Assembly (NCBI GenBank): GCA_002498605.1
Contig: DAHY01000020.1
Span: forward strand, 1-43,928
Direction of reading: 5' to 3'
Origin: Methanomassiliicoccaceae archaeon UBA404
GTDB lineage: Archaea; Thermoplasmatota; Thermoplasmata; Methanomassiliicoccales; Methanomethylophilaceae
DNA: 43,928 bases
Position 1 is the first letter of the stretch. Each line of letters opens with the position of its first letter. Below the pieces are notes generated by a model, which worked only from the letters and a program-made list of their open reading frames with translations, was not told the DNA's origin and made no database searches. The translations under genes and the position numbers were made by a program. This document shows, piece after piece, positions 23,956-31,267 of the stretch.

Positions 23956-24915
23956 TTATCTCTTGGAGCCGCCAATCATTACGAGATATGCCAGCAGCGC
24001 TTCCAACTGAATGCGTTCGTTGCTTCCTTCCACAATACGGAATTCGATTTCCCCGGTCTTGTCCACAAGTCTGACTTTCTCGGCGTCGGTTATGCTCAAG
24101 TCAAAGAAAGAGGAGTGAATCTGGCGTATTATGTCCTGTCCCGACAAACCGAACTCAATCATGGTATCGTCAAGCTTGTTTCTTGCAAGAACAAAGTTGC
24201 CGTCGAGAGCGGTTTCAAGAATTTCTTTTACGATTTCGGGGTTCGCCATCCCCGTGGTCTGGTAAATGGCGTCAATATCGATTTTTTTGCCCATTGAAGC
24301 CGCAACCTGCAGAGAGTTCACGGCTCTGCGCATATCCCCTCTGGCAACGTGAACAAGGCCCTGAAGAGCCTCATTGTCTATATCGACGCCTTCGGCGTCT
24401 ATGATGGTTTGCAGATATGTCTCAACATCTTCCGCCGTCAGGGGTCTGAAACGGAATATGGCACATCTGGATTGAATGGGATCTATGATTTTTGACGAAT
24501 AATTGCAGGATAAAATGAAACGGCAGATCTTGGAGTATTTTTCCATGGTTCTTCTCAATGCGGCCTGGGCTTCGCTGGTCAGCGAGTCGGCCTCGTCCAT
24601 GAATATTATTTTAAAATCCGCACCGGACAAAGGAGCGGTTCTGGCGAATTCCTTTATTTTCCCTCTGACTACTTCGATTCCTCTTTCGTCGGAAGCATTG
24701 AGTTCCATCACGTTGCCTTTCCAGCCCTCGCCGTAAAGTTCTCTGGCCAAAGCGAGAGCGCAGGTGGTTTTTCCGGTACCGGCGGGACCCGTAAAGAGAA
24801 GATGGGGCATGTTTCTGGATTCCACGTAGGATTGTAACCTGTCGGTAATGTTTTTCTGACCAACAACATCCTTCAGACCCTTGGGTCTGTACCTCTCAGT
24901 CCAGATCTCATTCAT
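23956..24915 (-). CDS. rfcS: Replication factor C small subunit
   Basis: AAA+ clamp-loader subunit that opens and loads the PCNA ring. The 319-residue protein begins IWTERYRPKGLKDVVGQ and has Walker A FTGPAGTGKTT (residues 41-51), Walker B IIFMDEADSLT, sensor 1 SCNYSSKIIDPIQSRC with the SRC arginine finger, and the RFC collar domain. Length is normal for archaeal RfcS. The large subunit is not adjacent. It is divergent from the NIF3-cdc6-ttuA operon across a 124-nt gap, which puts two replication genes back to back. Confidence 0.96.
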   Translation of the reverse strand: MNEIWTERYRPKGLKDVVGQKNITDRLQSYVESRNMPHLLFTGPAGTGKTTCALALARELYGEGWKGNVMELNASDERGIEVVRGKIKEFARTAPLSGADFKIIFMDEADSLTSEAQAALRRTMEKYSKICRFILSCNYSSKIIDPIQSRCAIFRFRPLTAEDVETYLQTIIDAEGVDIDNEALQGLVHVARGDMRRAVNSLQVAASMGKKIDIDAIYQTTGMANPEIVKEILETALDGNFVLARNKLDDTMIEFGLSGQDIIRQIHSSFFDLSITDAEKVRLVDKTGEIEFRIVEGSNERIQLEALLAYLVMIGGSKR

Positions 24916-25039
24916 TTTATCAACCGTCCATATCTCTGCATTATGTAATATCTTTCCCTTATTAGGGCGGGGATATCATCCGATATTTCGGCCGATGCTG
25001 TTGAGAATAGTTATACATTCCTTTGACATTAGGCTGTAT

Positions 25040-26002
25040 ATGAAGATATACGACGCTTACAAATTGGCTATCGAGACGGGCAGAAAGAACGATCCCCGTC
25101 CGGTATCCGAAGTGGAACTCGCCATGAAAGAGGAGAATGATGCTTACGAAGCACTTTCCGATGATAAAAAACAGTATTTCGATACGGAAAGACTGTGGAA
25201 CCCCTACAGCGATTCAAGATTTTCCGCAATGATAGAAGAAGCCAAGGAATTGGATGCGGTGAGGTTTATGTGGGGTATCGACATAGGTACCGGAGAGATG
25301 CTTCTCGCAGACCGTCTCAGAGAAAAAGGAGAGACTGTTTCAGCGGTTGTGGCTCATCATCCCACGGGTCTGTCGAAAGTTCCGTTCCCCGGCGTCATGC
25401 GCATACAGACCGACATGTATGCGGCCGACGGGGTTCCGATAAATGTCTGCGAATCCCTGATGGCCCCGCGTATCGATTTGGTTACCAGAAACGTAATGGG
25501 AGCGAATTTCAATCAGTCCGCCGACGCGGCAAACCTTCTGGGAATACCTCTGTTCAACATCCACACGCCCGCGGACAATATGGTTCAGAAATATATCGAC
25601 AATATTCTCGAAGAGCTCGAACCCAGATCTCTCGGCGACATTATCGAAAGACTGTACAAGGAACCCGAATACGCAATGGCGGCCAAAATGAACAATCCCC
25701 CGACCATAATCGTCGGTAACAAAAACAGCAGATGCGGAAAAGTGGTTTCCAAAATGACCGGCGGGACCTCCGGTCCGAAAGAAATGTACGCAAAGTTCGC
25801 ACAGGCCGGCGTAGGTACCGTTGTGGGAATGCATTTCCCCGAGGATCACATAGAAGAAGCCAGGAAAGAAGGTATTAACATAATCGTTTCGGGTCACATG
25901 GCTTCGGATTCACTCGGAATCAATCTCATTTGCGACAGATGGGAGAAAGAAGGCATTGAAGTATTCGGCTGCTCGGGTCTGATTCGTCACAGCAGGAACT
26001 GA
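25040..26002 (+). CDS. NIF3/DUF34-family metal-binding protein
   Basis: A 320-residue protein resembling the archaeal NGG1p-interacting factor NIF3 (DUF34/YbgI) family, which has a dinuclear metal centre. Seen: VVAHHPTGLSKVPF (His-His pair as in the family's metal site), FNIHTPADNMVQKYI, and the C-terminal VSGHMASDSLGINLICD. The biochemical role of the family is unsettled; links to GTP cyclohydrolase-type chemistry and metal handling have been proposed. The start is ATG at 25040 (MKIYDAYKLAIETGRKNDP); the upstream in-frame extension to 24881 is intergenic. It lies 1 nt before cdc6, so the two are co-transcribed. Confidence 0.68.
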   Translation: MKIYDAYKLAIETGRKNDPRPVSEVELAMKEENDAYEALSDDKKQYFDTERLWNPYSDSRFSAMIEEAKELDAVRFMWGIDIGTGEMLLADRLREKGETVSAVVAHHPTGLSKVPFPGVMRIQTDMYAADGVPINVCESLMAPRIDLVTRNVMGANFNQSADAANLLGIPLFNIHTPADNMVQKYIDNILEELEPRSLGDIIERLYKEPEYAMAAKMNNPPTIIVGNKNSRCGKVVSKMTGGTSGPKEMYAKFAQAGVGTVVGMHFPEDHIEEARKEGINIIVSGHMASDSLGINLICDRWEKEGIEVFGCSGLIRHSRN

Positions 26003-26003
26003 G

Positions 26004-27197
26004 ATGTTTGAAAAGGCCTCGGTAATCGTCCGTAATGCCGAAAGTCTTTCTTTCGATTACGTTCCTCAAACTCTTGTTCACAGAGAGGAACAGAGAACCA
26101 GATTGGAGACTTACTTCCGTCCTTTGGCCGAAAGCGGAAGACCCTGTTACGCATACCTCACGGGAAGTGTCGGAACAGGCAAAACCGCAACCGCCAAACG
26201 GTTCAGCGAAGACATGGCGGCGTACTGTTTCGAGGCCGGACGGCCGATTGAAACCATATCCGTGAACTGCAGAAGCAGGAACACGGAAGCCGGAGTGATA
26301 CTGGAACTTGTCAGAAATTACGACAAAGGATTCCCCGAAAGAGGATTCTCCCCCGATGAGATGATGAGATCCTTCAGAGCTCATGTGGAGAAAGGTGCCA
26401 GACCCGTTTTGCTGATACTTGACGAAGTGGATATTCTGTTGAAAAAATCCAACATAGATTTGATTTATCAATTAACCAGATTTTCCGAGGACGCCAGGGG
26501 AAAGGCGGGAGTATCTCTGATACTGATATCCCAGTACCCCATATACGGACTGTTGGACGAAGCTTCGCTGTCGACGTTCGGACGGGGAAACGCCATAACA
26601 TTCAACAAATACACGCGGGACGAATTGTTTTCCATTACGGAAGCCAGAGCCGAGGAGGCGTTGATCGAAGGCCGGTATGCCGCGGACGCCGTGGATCTGA
26701 TTGCCGACGTTTCTTCCGAATACGGGGATGCCAGATTCGCAATAGAACTTCTCAGGGATGCGGCTTCCATCGCCGAAGGACACACAGAGGGTTATCTGGA
26801 TACCGAAGACGTCAGAGAAGCCAAAGCCAATATCAACAGCGTGGTCACCGAAAGCAAACTCCTGGGATTGGACATCAACAGAAAGATTGCTTTATTGGCA
26901 ATAGCCAGAGCTATGAAAAATAATCTTTACATCACCATAACCGCAGCCGAAAAGACCTACGGAGTAGTTTCCGAAGAATACGGGAGAACGCCAAGAAAAT
27001 ACACCCAGTTCTGGACGTATATTCAGGACATGGATCGACAGAATCTGTTGGAAACCGTTGTTCGGAACGAGAAAGAAGGCGGAAGAGTTACGTATATTTC
27101 GTTACCGGACATTCCTTCCAAGGTATTGGCCAAGAAACTGGAAGTTATGCTCGAAGGAAAGGAATTCATAGCATCCGATGTAACGGAGCTTGATTGA
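26004..27197 (+). CDS. cdc6: Orc1/Cdc6 origin-binding initiator
   Basis: Archaeal replication initiator, 397 residues. The AAA+ module has Walker A GSVGTGKTATA (54-64) and Walker B LLILDEVD (136-143), with SQYPIYGLLDEASLSTFGRGN at the ISM/sensor region. The C-terminal winged-helix domain covers about residues 290-390 (TYGVVSEEYGRTPRKYTQFWTY fits this domain in two parts). It lacks an N-terminal extension. It follows the NIF3 gene with a 1-nt gap and is directly followed by ttuA with no gap, an unusual setting. No origin-like repeats were found next to it. Confidence 0.93.
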   Translation: MFEKASVIVRNAESLSFDYVPQTLVHREEQRTRLETYFRPLAESGRPCYAYLTGSVGTGKTATAKRFSEDMAAYCFEAGRPIETISVNCRSRNTEAGVILELVRNYDKGFPERGFSPDEMMRSFRAHVEKGARPVLLILDEVDILLKKSNIDLIYQLTRFSEDARGKAGVSLILISQYPIYGLLDEASLSTFGRGNAITFNKYTRDELFSITEARAEEALIEGRYAADAVDLIADVSSEYGDARFAIELLRDAASIAEGHTEGYLDTEDVREAKANINSVVTESKLLGLDINRKIALLAIARAMKNNLYITITAAEKTYGVVSEEYGRTPRKYTQFWTYIQDMDRQNLLETVVRNEKEGGRVTYISLPDIPSKVLAKKLEVMLEGKEFIASDVTELD

Positions 27198-28118
27198 ATG
27201 AAGTGCGATCTGTGTTCTTCCGAAGCCGTGACGCTTATCGAATACAACGGGTCCCATCTTTGCGGTCAGCATTTTATTAAATACGTTGACCGAAGAGTCA
27301 AAAAAGAAATACGGAAACAGGTTCGGATAGATTCCGGGGACACTGTTGCCGTCGCTGTTTCGGGAGGCAAAGACAGTATGGTCACGCTCCATATTCTCAA
27401 CGGGATATTCGGTCCCCGTCCCGATGTGACGTTACATGTAATCGCCATTGACGAAGGCATCGAGGGATACCGTCCCCCCAGCATCGACGTTATAAAAAAA
27501 TATTGTACCGAAAAAGAAATCCCTCTGAGTATTCGAAGTTTTTCGGAACTGGATCTGACCATGGATGCCATAGCCCCGGTGTCCGGTGATAATTCTCCCT
27601 GTACTTATTGCGGTGTTTTCCGCCGCAGATTAATGAACGACGAAGCGAGAAAGATAGGCGCGAAATATCTTGCAACCGGACACAACCTTGACGATATGGC
27701 CCAATCCGTAATGATGAATTTTGTCCGAGGGGATGTCGAAAGACTCGCCAGGCTCGGACCCCATACCAGAATAAGGGAAGGACTGATACCCAGATTCCAT
27801 CCCCTGAGAATGATTCCGGAAGCGGAATCTCTGTTGTACGCCATTGTATCCGGAATACCGTTCTGGGACGGAGAATGCCCCTATTGGACCGAAGCTTTGA
27901 GGAATCAATACAGGGAGATAATCGACGAACTGGATATGAGAACGCCGGGTATAAAATTCAGTATATTGTCATCATACGATGAAATCAGGCCGATGCTTTA
28001 TGAAAATTATCCTTCGGCCGACACGAACATCTGCGAATGCGGAGAGTCCTGCGTAGGTAAAAAATGCAGAGCATGCCAGTATGAAAAGAGTCTGAAAGAA
28101 AGAATTTTTCAACGCTGA
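27198..28118 (+). CDS. tRNA 2-thiouridine synthase of the TtuA/Ncs6 family
   Basis: Adenylates a tRNA uridine and replaces oxygen with sulfur at position 34 (Ncs6) or 54 (TtuA). The 306-residue protein has an N-terminal zinc finger (Cys3, Cys6, Cys22, His25), the PP-loop AVAVSGGKDSM (51-61), NSPCTYCGVFRRR and GECPYW cysteines, expected [4Fe-4S] ligands in TtuA, and a C-terminal zinc finger CECGESCVGKKCRAC. It starts immediately after the cdc6 stop. Its TGA and the TGA of the opposing radical SAM gene together form the palindrome TGATCA. TtuA versus Ncs6 cannot be decided from motifs alone. Confidence 0.88.
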   Translation: MKCDLCSSEAVTLIEYNGSHLCGQHFIKYVDRRVKKEIRKQVRIDSGDTVAVAVSGGKDSMVTLHILNGIFGPRPDVTLHVIAIDEGIEGYRPPSIDVIKKYCTEKEIPLSIRSFSELDLTMDAIAPVSGDNSPCTYCGVFRRRLMNDEARKIGAKYLATGHNLDDMAQSVMMNFVRGDVERLARLGPHTRIREGLIPRFHPLRMIPEAESLLYAIVSGIPFWDGECPYWTEALRNQYREIIDELDMRTPGIKFSILSSYDEIRPMLYENYPSADTNICECGESCVGKKCRACQYEKSLKERIFQR

Positions 28119-29153
28119 TCACAGATCCACAAAGGGAACCAAATCGCAGCATCCGCATTTGTTGCACATGGTCAGGCAATCCGCGGAAGACAGACCGTAT
28201 TTTTTCATTATTTCTTTCTGTTTCAGGGTCAGGCGCATCGCTCTTTCGGTTGTGACAGGTTCGGGTTTACCGACGGCGGCCTCCAAACTCTCGTTGCTGG
28301 CACCTCCGGTTCTCAGGGCTCTCAGAACGGGTATGACACCCATGGCGGAAAGTTTCTCCGCCATATTCAATACCGTTTCGTCCGATTCTCCCAAACCGTA
28401 TATTATGTTGGATTGAACATTGCCTTTTCCGAAAACCTCCACGGCTTCTTTCAGGCGGAGAAGAATGGAGTCCAAATTCAAATCGGGACAGACTTTCCGG
28501 AATATTTCGGGGTCCGGAGATTCCACATTCAGTTTTATTTCCGTGGCTCCGGCATTTTTCATTTTTTCGATGTCGTTCTTCGATGTAACGTAAGGTTCCA
28601 ATCCGATCGGTATATCGGGAAAAGATTTTCTTAACGATTCGGTGCAGGAGATAAACATATCCACGGTTTTTTGGGGACTTTCCACGACTCCGCTCGTCAA
28701 TGAAACGGCATCCACCCTCATTCCGTCATCCAATGCCTTTTTCACCATATTCACAATCTTTTCGTCGGTCAGATTTTTTGTTATATCCTTATCCAATCTG
28801 GGCGAAGCACAGAAAGCGCAGTTGAATATGCAACGCTGGTCAAGATTGAAAAAAGCCTGATCGGGACTGTGGTAAACCACGGGTTCGATGTTCACGTCTT
28901 CAAGAAAAAGTTCCCCTTCGCGGTACAGCGAATATTTTCCCCCCGACTCCCGCAGTTTGAATTCGCCAGTATCGTAACTTACGGATTTCTTGACTCTGGA
29001 GCCTTCGAAAGCGAATACCGCCGAAGCCGAACCCGCCCCGGGTCCCGCCGTAGATCTGGATAATCTGCAAGGAAAGACGAAGCCCTTGGGCAACAGTATT
29101 CCGCCGCCAAGAGCCAGATCCGATTTCTTACGGGCAATCAGATTCTTTTCCAT
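28119..29153 (-). CDS. Radical SAM protein with C-terminal cysteine cluster
   Basis: A 344-residue radical SAM enzyme of unrecognised function. The cluster motif CIFNCAFC (Cys108, Cys112, Cys115) follows an atypical N-terminal beta-rich region of about 100 residues containing STAGPGAGSAS. The core contains SLTSGVVESP, PIGLEPYV, EIKLNVESPD and SNIIYGLGESDE, as in TIM-barrel radical SAM proteins related to biotin synthase. The end reads CLTMCNKCGCCDLVPFVDL, with Cys326, Cys330, Cys333, Cys335 and Cys336, likely an auxiliary cluster. It overlaps the upstream cysS gene by 16 nt. A sulfur-insertion or tRNA-modification role is only a guess from the neighbours. Confidence 0.83.
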   Translation of the reverse strand: MEKNLIARKKSDLALGGGILLPKGFVFPCRLSRSTAGPGAGSASAVFAFEGSRVKKSVSYDTGEFKLRESGGKYSLYREGELFLEDVNIEPVVYHSPDQAFFNLDQRCIFNCAFCASPRLDKDITKNLTDEKIVNMVKKALDDGMRVDAVSLTSGVVESPQKTVDMFISCTESLRKSFPDIPIGLEPYVTSKNDIEKMKNAGATEIKLNVESPDPEIFRKVCPDLNLDSILLRLKEAVEVFGKGNVQSNIIYGLGESDETVLNMAEKLSAMGVIPVLRALRTGGASNESLEAAVGKPEPVTTERAMRLTLKQKEIMKKYGLSSADCLTMCNKCGCCDLVPFVDL

Positions 29154-30538
29154 TTGGCACCGTCCCCCGAATCCTCGAGACGTATGCCTGCTTCTCCGAG
29201 TCTGTCGCGAATCAGATCCGACAGGTCGTAAGCCTTGCGCTCTCTGAGTTCGGCCCTCAGGTCTATGAGTATCTCCATAACGGAATCCAATGTTCCGTCG
29301 TCATCGGAAATCTCGGGATAAATGCCAAGAACGCGGTTAAATTCATCCAACAGAGAAACGTATATGCCCGCACCTTCTTTGCTCAGGGTTTTCTCCGCCA
29401 TGGATTTGTTTGTTGTTCTTGCCAACTGGAACAATACCTCAATGGCGGCCCTGGTGTTGAAATCATCATCCATGGCGGCGATGAAATTCTCTCTGTATTT
29501 TTCCACCGCGTCCGAAACATCCTCCCCGCCGTCCGGACCCTGTTTCATGTAGGCTCCGAGATCGGTGTAGTTGTTCACCAGCCGTTCAAGGGAATTTTTC
29601 GCGTCTTCCAACATTTCCTCGCTGTATAACAGAGGACTTGTGTAATGGGTGTTCAGGAAGTAGAATCTGATGGCATGTTTGTCGTATTTCTCGGCAACAT
29701 CCCTTACTCTGAAGAAATTGCCCATGGATTTGGACATCTTCTCCCCCTGTACCTGCAACATTCCGTTGTGCATCCAATATTTGGAAAGTGGTTTGCCGGT
29801 AACCGCTTCGGTCTGCAGTATTTCGTTTTCGTGATGAGGGAACACCAAATCGTTTCCCCCTCCGTGAATATCAATTTCGTCTCCCAAATGCTCCCGTATC
29901 ATTGCGGAACATTCGATGTGCCAGCCCGGACGCCCTTCGCCCCAGGGGGATTTCCATGAGATTTCCCCGGGTTTGGCCGATTTCCAAATTGCAAAATCCA
30001 TGGGATTTTTCTTGTTCCCGTCCAGAACCACTCTGCCGGAAGATTCCATGTCTTCTATCTTCTGATTCGTCAGTCTTCCGTAATCTTTCACTTTATCCAC
30101 CGAGAAATAGACGCTGCCGTCTTCGGTTACATATCCGAAACCGCTGTCGATGATTTCTTCGACCATTTTTATTATGGCGGGCATTTCCTCGCTGGCTTTG
30201 GGATAGTAATCGGCTTTGTTTATGCCGAGTTTCTCCGCGTCTTCAAAATAATGCCGTATATAGCGGGCGGACAGTTCGAGAGCGTCGATCCCCTCCTCCG
30301 CCGCGCGGTTGATTATCTTATCGTCAACATCGGTGAAATTCGTATGATGGACAACGTCGTATCCGCGGTATCTCAGATACCTTACGATGGTGTCAAACAC
30401 AATCATGCTGCGGGCGTGTCCCATGTGTATATCGTCGTATACGGTGACCCCGCATACGTACATCTTCACCTTTCCTTCCTCAAGGGGGACGAATTTCTCT
30501 TTCTTCCCCGTCAAAGTGTTCTTAATCACTATAGACAT
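29138..30538 (-). CDS. cysS: Cysteinyl-tRNA synthetase
   Basis: Charges tRNA-Cys directly with cysteine. The 466-residue protein has MYVCGVTVYDDIHMGHARS with the HMGH (HIGH) motif and a zinc-ligand cysteine, GWHIECSAM, HGGGNDLVFPHHENE and KMSKSMGNFF. The C-terminal helical domain is complete. Many methanogens charge tRNA-Cys through O-phosphoserine instead, so this gene with cysE indicates direct use of free cysteine. The last 16 nt overlap the radical SAM gene; cysE lies 45 nt upstream in the same direction. Confidence 0.96.
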   Translation of the reverse strand: MSIVIKNTLTGKKEKFVPLEEGKVKMYVCGVTVYDDIHMGHARSMIVFDTIVRYLRYRGYDVVHHTNFTDVDDKIINRAAEEGIDALELSARYIRHYFEDAEKLGINKADYYPKASEEMPAIIKMVEEIIDSGFGYVTEDGSVYFSVDKVKDYGRLTNQKIEDMESSGRVVLDGNKKNPMDFAIWKSAKPGEISWKSPWGEGRPGWHIECSAMIREHLGDEIDIHGGGNDLVFPHHENEILQTEAVTGKPLSKYWMHNGMLQVQGEKMSKSMGNFFRVRDVAEKYDKHAIRFYFLNTHYTSPLLYSEEMLEDAKNSLERLVNNYTDLGAYMKQGPDGGEDVSDAVEKYRENFIAAMDDDFNTRAAIEVLFQLARTTNKSMAEKTLSKEGAGIYVSLLDEFNRVLGIYPEISDDDGTLDSVMEILIDLRAELRERKAYDLSDLIRDRLGEAGIRLEDSGDGAKWKRI

Positions 30539-30583
30539 TAAATCGAACCTCTATGTTGTATGTTATAGATAAATCGACGCTGT

Positions 30584-31225
30584 TTATTTTTTAGCCGACT
30601 TCTTCAGAATCTCAACCTCTTTTCTCAAACTTTCGATTTCGTGCCTGAGTTCAAGAAGGTATTCCTTTACGGGATCCGGCAATTCGTCGTGTCTGAGCTC
30701 GTTGTGGGCAACGCCTGCTTTCCTGGCTACTTTGCCGGGTATACCCACGACCGTGCAGTCGCTGGGAACGTCCTTTAAAACAACGGAGCCGGCGCCTATT
30801 CGGACCCGATCTCCTATTGTTATGTCCCCCAAAACCGTGGCGTTGGCCCCTATCACGACTTTGTTTCCGATCGTCGGATGTCTTTTGCCTTTTGAAAAAG
30901 ACACCCCTCCGAGCGTGACTCCCTGATAGATCACCACATCATCGCCTATGATTGCGGTTTCTCCTATCACAACACCGGTGGCATGGTCGATGAAAAATCT
31001 TTTTCCGATTGTGGCTCCGGGGTGTATATCGCATCCGGTGAGCTGATGCGCTTTGTAATTGATTTCCCTGGCTTCCATCTTTTTACCCTGTTTCCAGAGT
31101 TCGTGACTTTCCCTGTACATAGAGACTGCGTGAAGTCCCGTATGGAACCTGATGGCATCTTCCTCATCCATTATGGCGGGGTCAAGTTCCATTGTCGCTG
31201 CCAGGTCCTCGGGGTCGATTTTCAT
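30584..31225 (-). CDS. cysE: Serine O-acetyltransferase CysE
   Basis: Forms O-acetylserine from serine and acetyl-CoA, the first committed step of cysteine synthesis. The 213-residue protein is a left-handed beta-helix transferase: GCDIHPGATIGKRFFIDHAT, GVVIGETAIIGDDVVIYQG, VTLGG, KRHPTIGNKVVIGANATVLG and IGIPGKVARK-like ends are visible. The catalytic His-Asp pair lies in FFIDHATG. It has a long C-terminal helical tail. The O-acetylserine sulfhydrylase that would use its product is not in the window. An AT-rich box in the 42-nt gap upstream may give it a promoter of its own. Confidence 0.94.
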   Translation of the reverse strand: MKIDPEDLAATMELDPAIMDEEDAIRFHTGLHAVSMYRESHELWKQGKKMEAREINYKAHQLTGCDIHPGATIGKRFFIDHATGVVIGETAIIGDDVVIYQGVTLGGVSFSKGKRHPTIGNKVVIGANATVLGDITIGDRVRIGAGSVVLKDVPSDCTVVGIPGKVARKAGVAHNELRHDELPDPVKEYLLELRHEIESLRKEVEILKKSAKK

Positions 31226-31267
31226 AATTACATCATCAACAACTGTATTATTTAGTTATCCCGCGGA

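Noticed and set aside
24881..25039. N-terminal extension of the NIF3-like protein
   Set aside because: The extension runs through the divergent promoter region and overlaps the RFC start; similarity to the family starts at the ATG at 25040.
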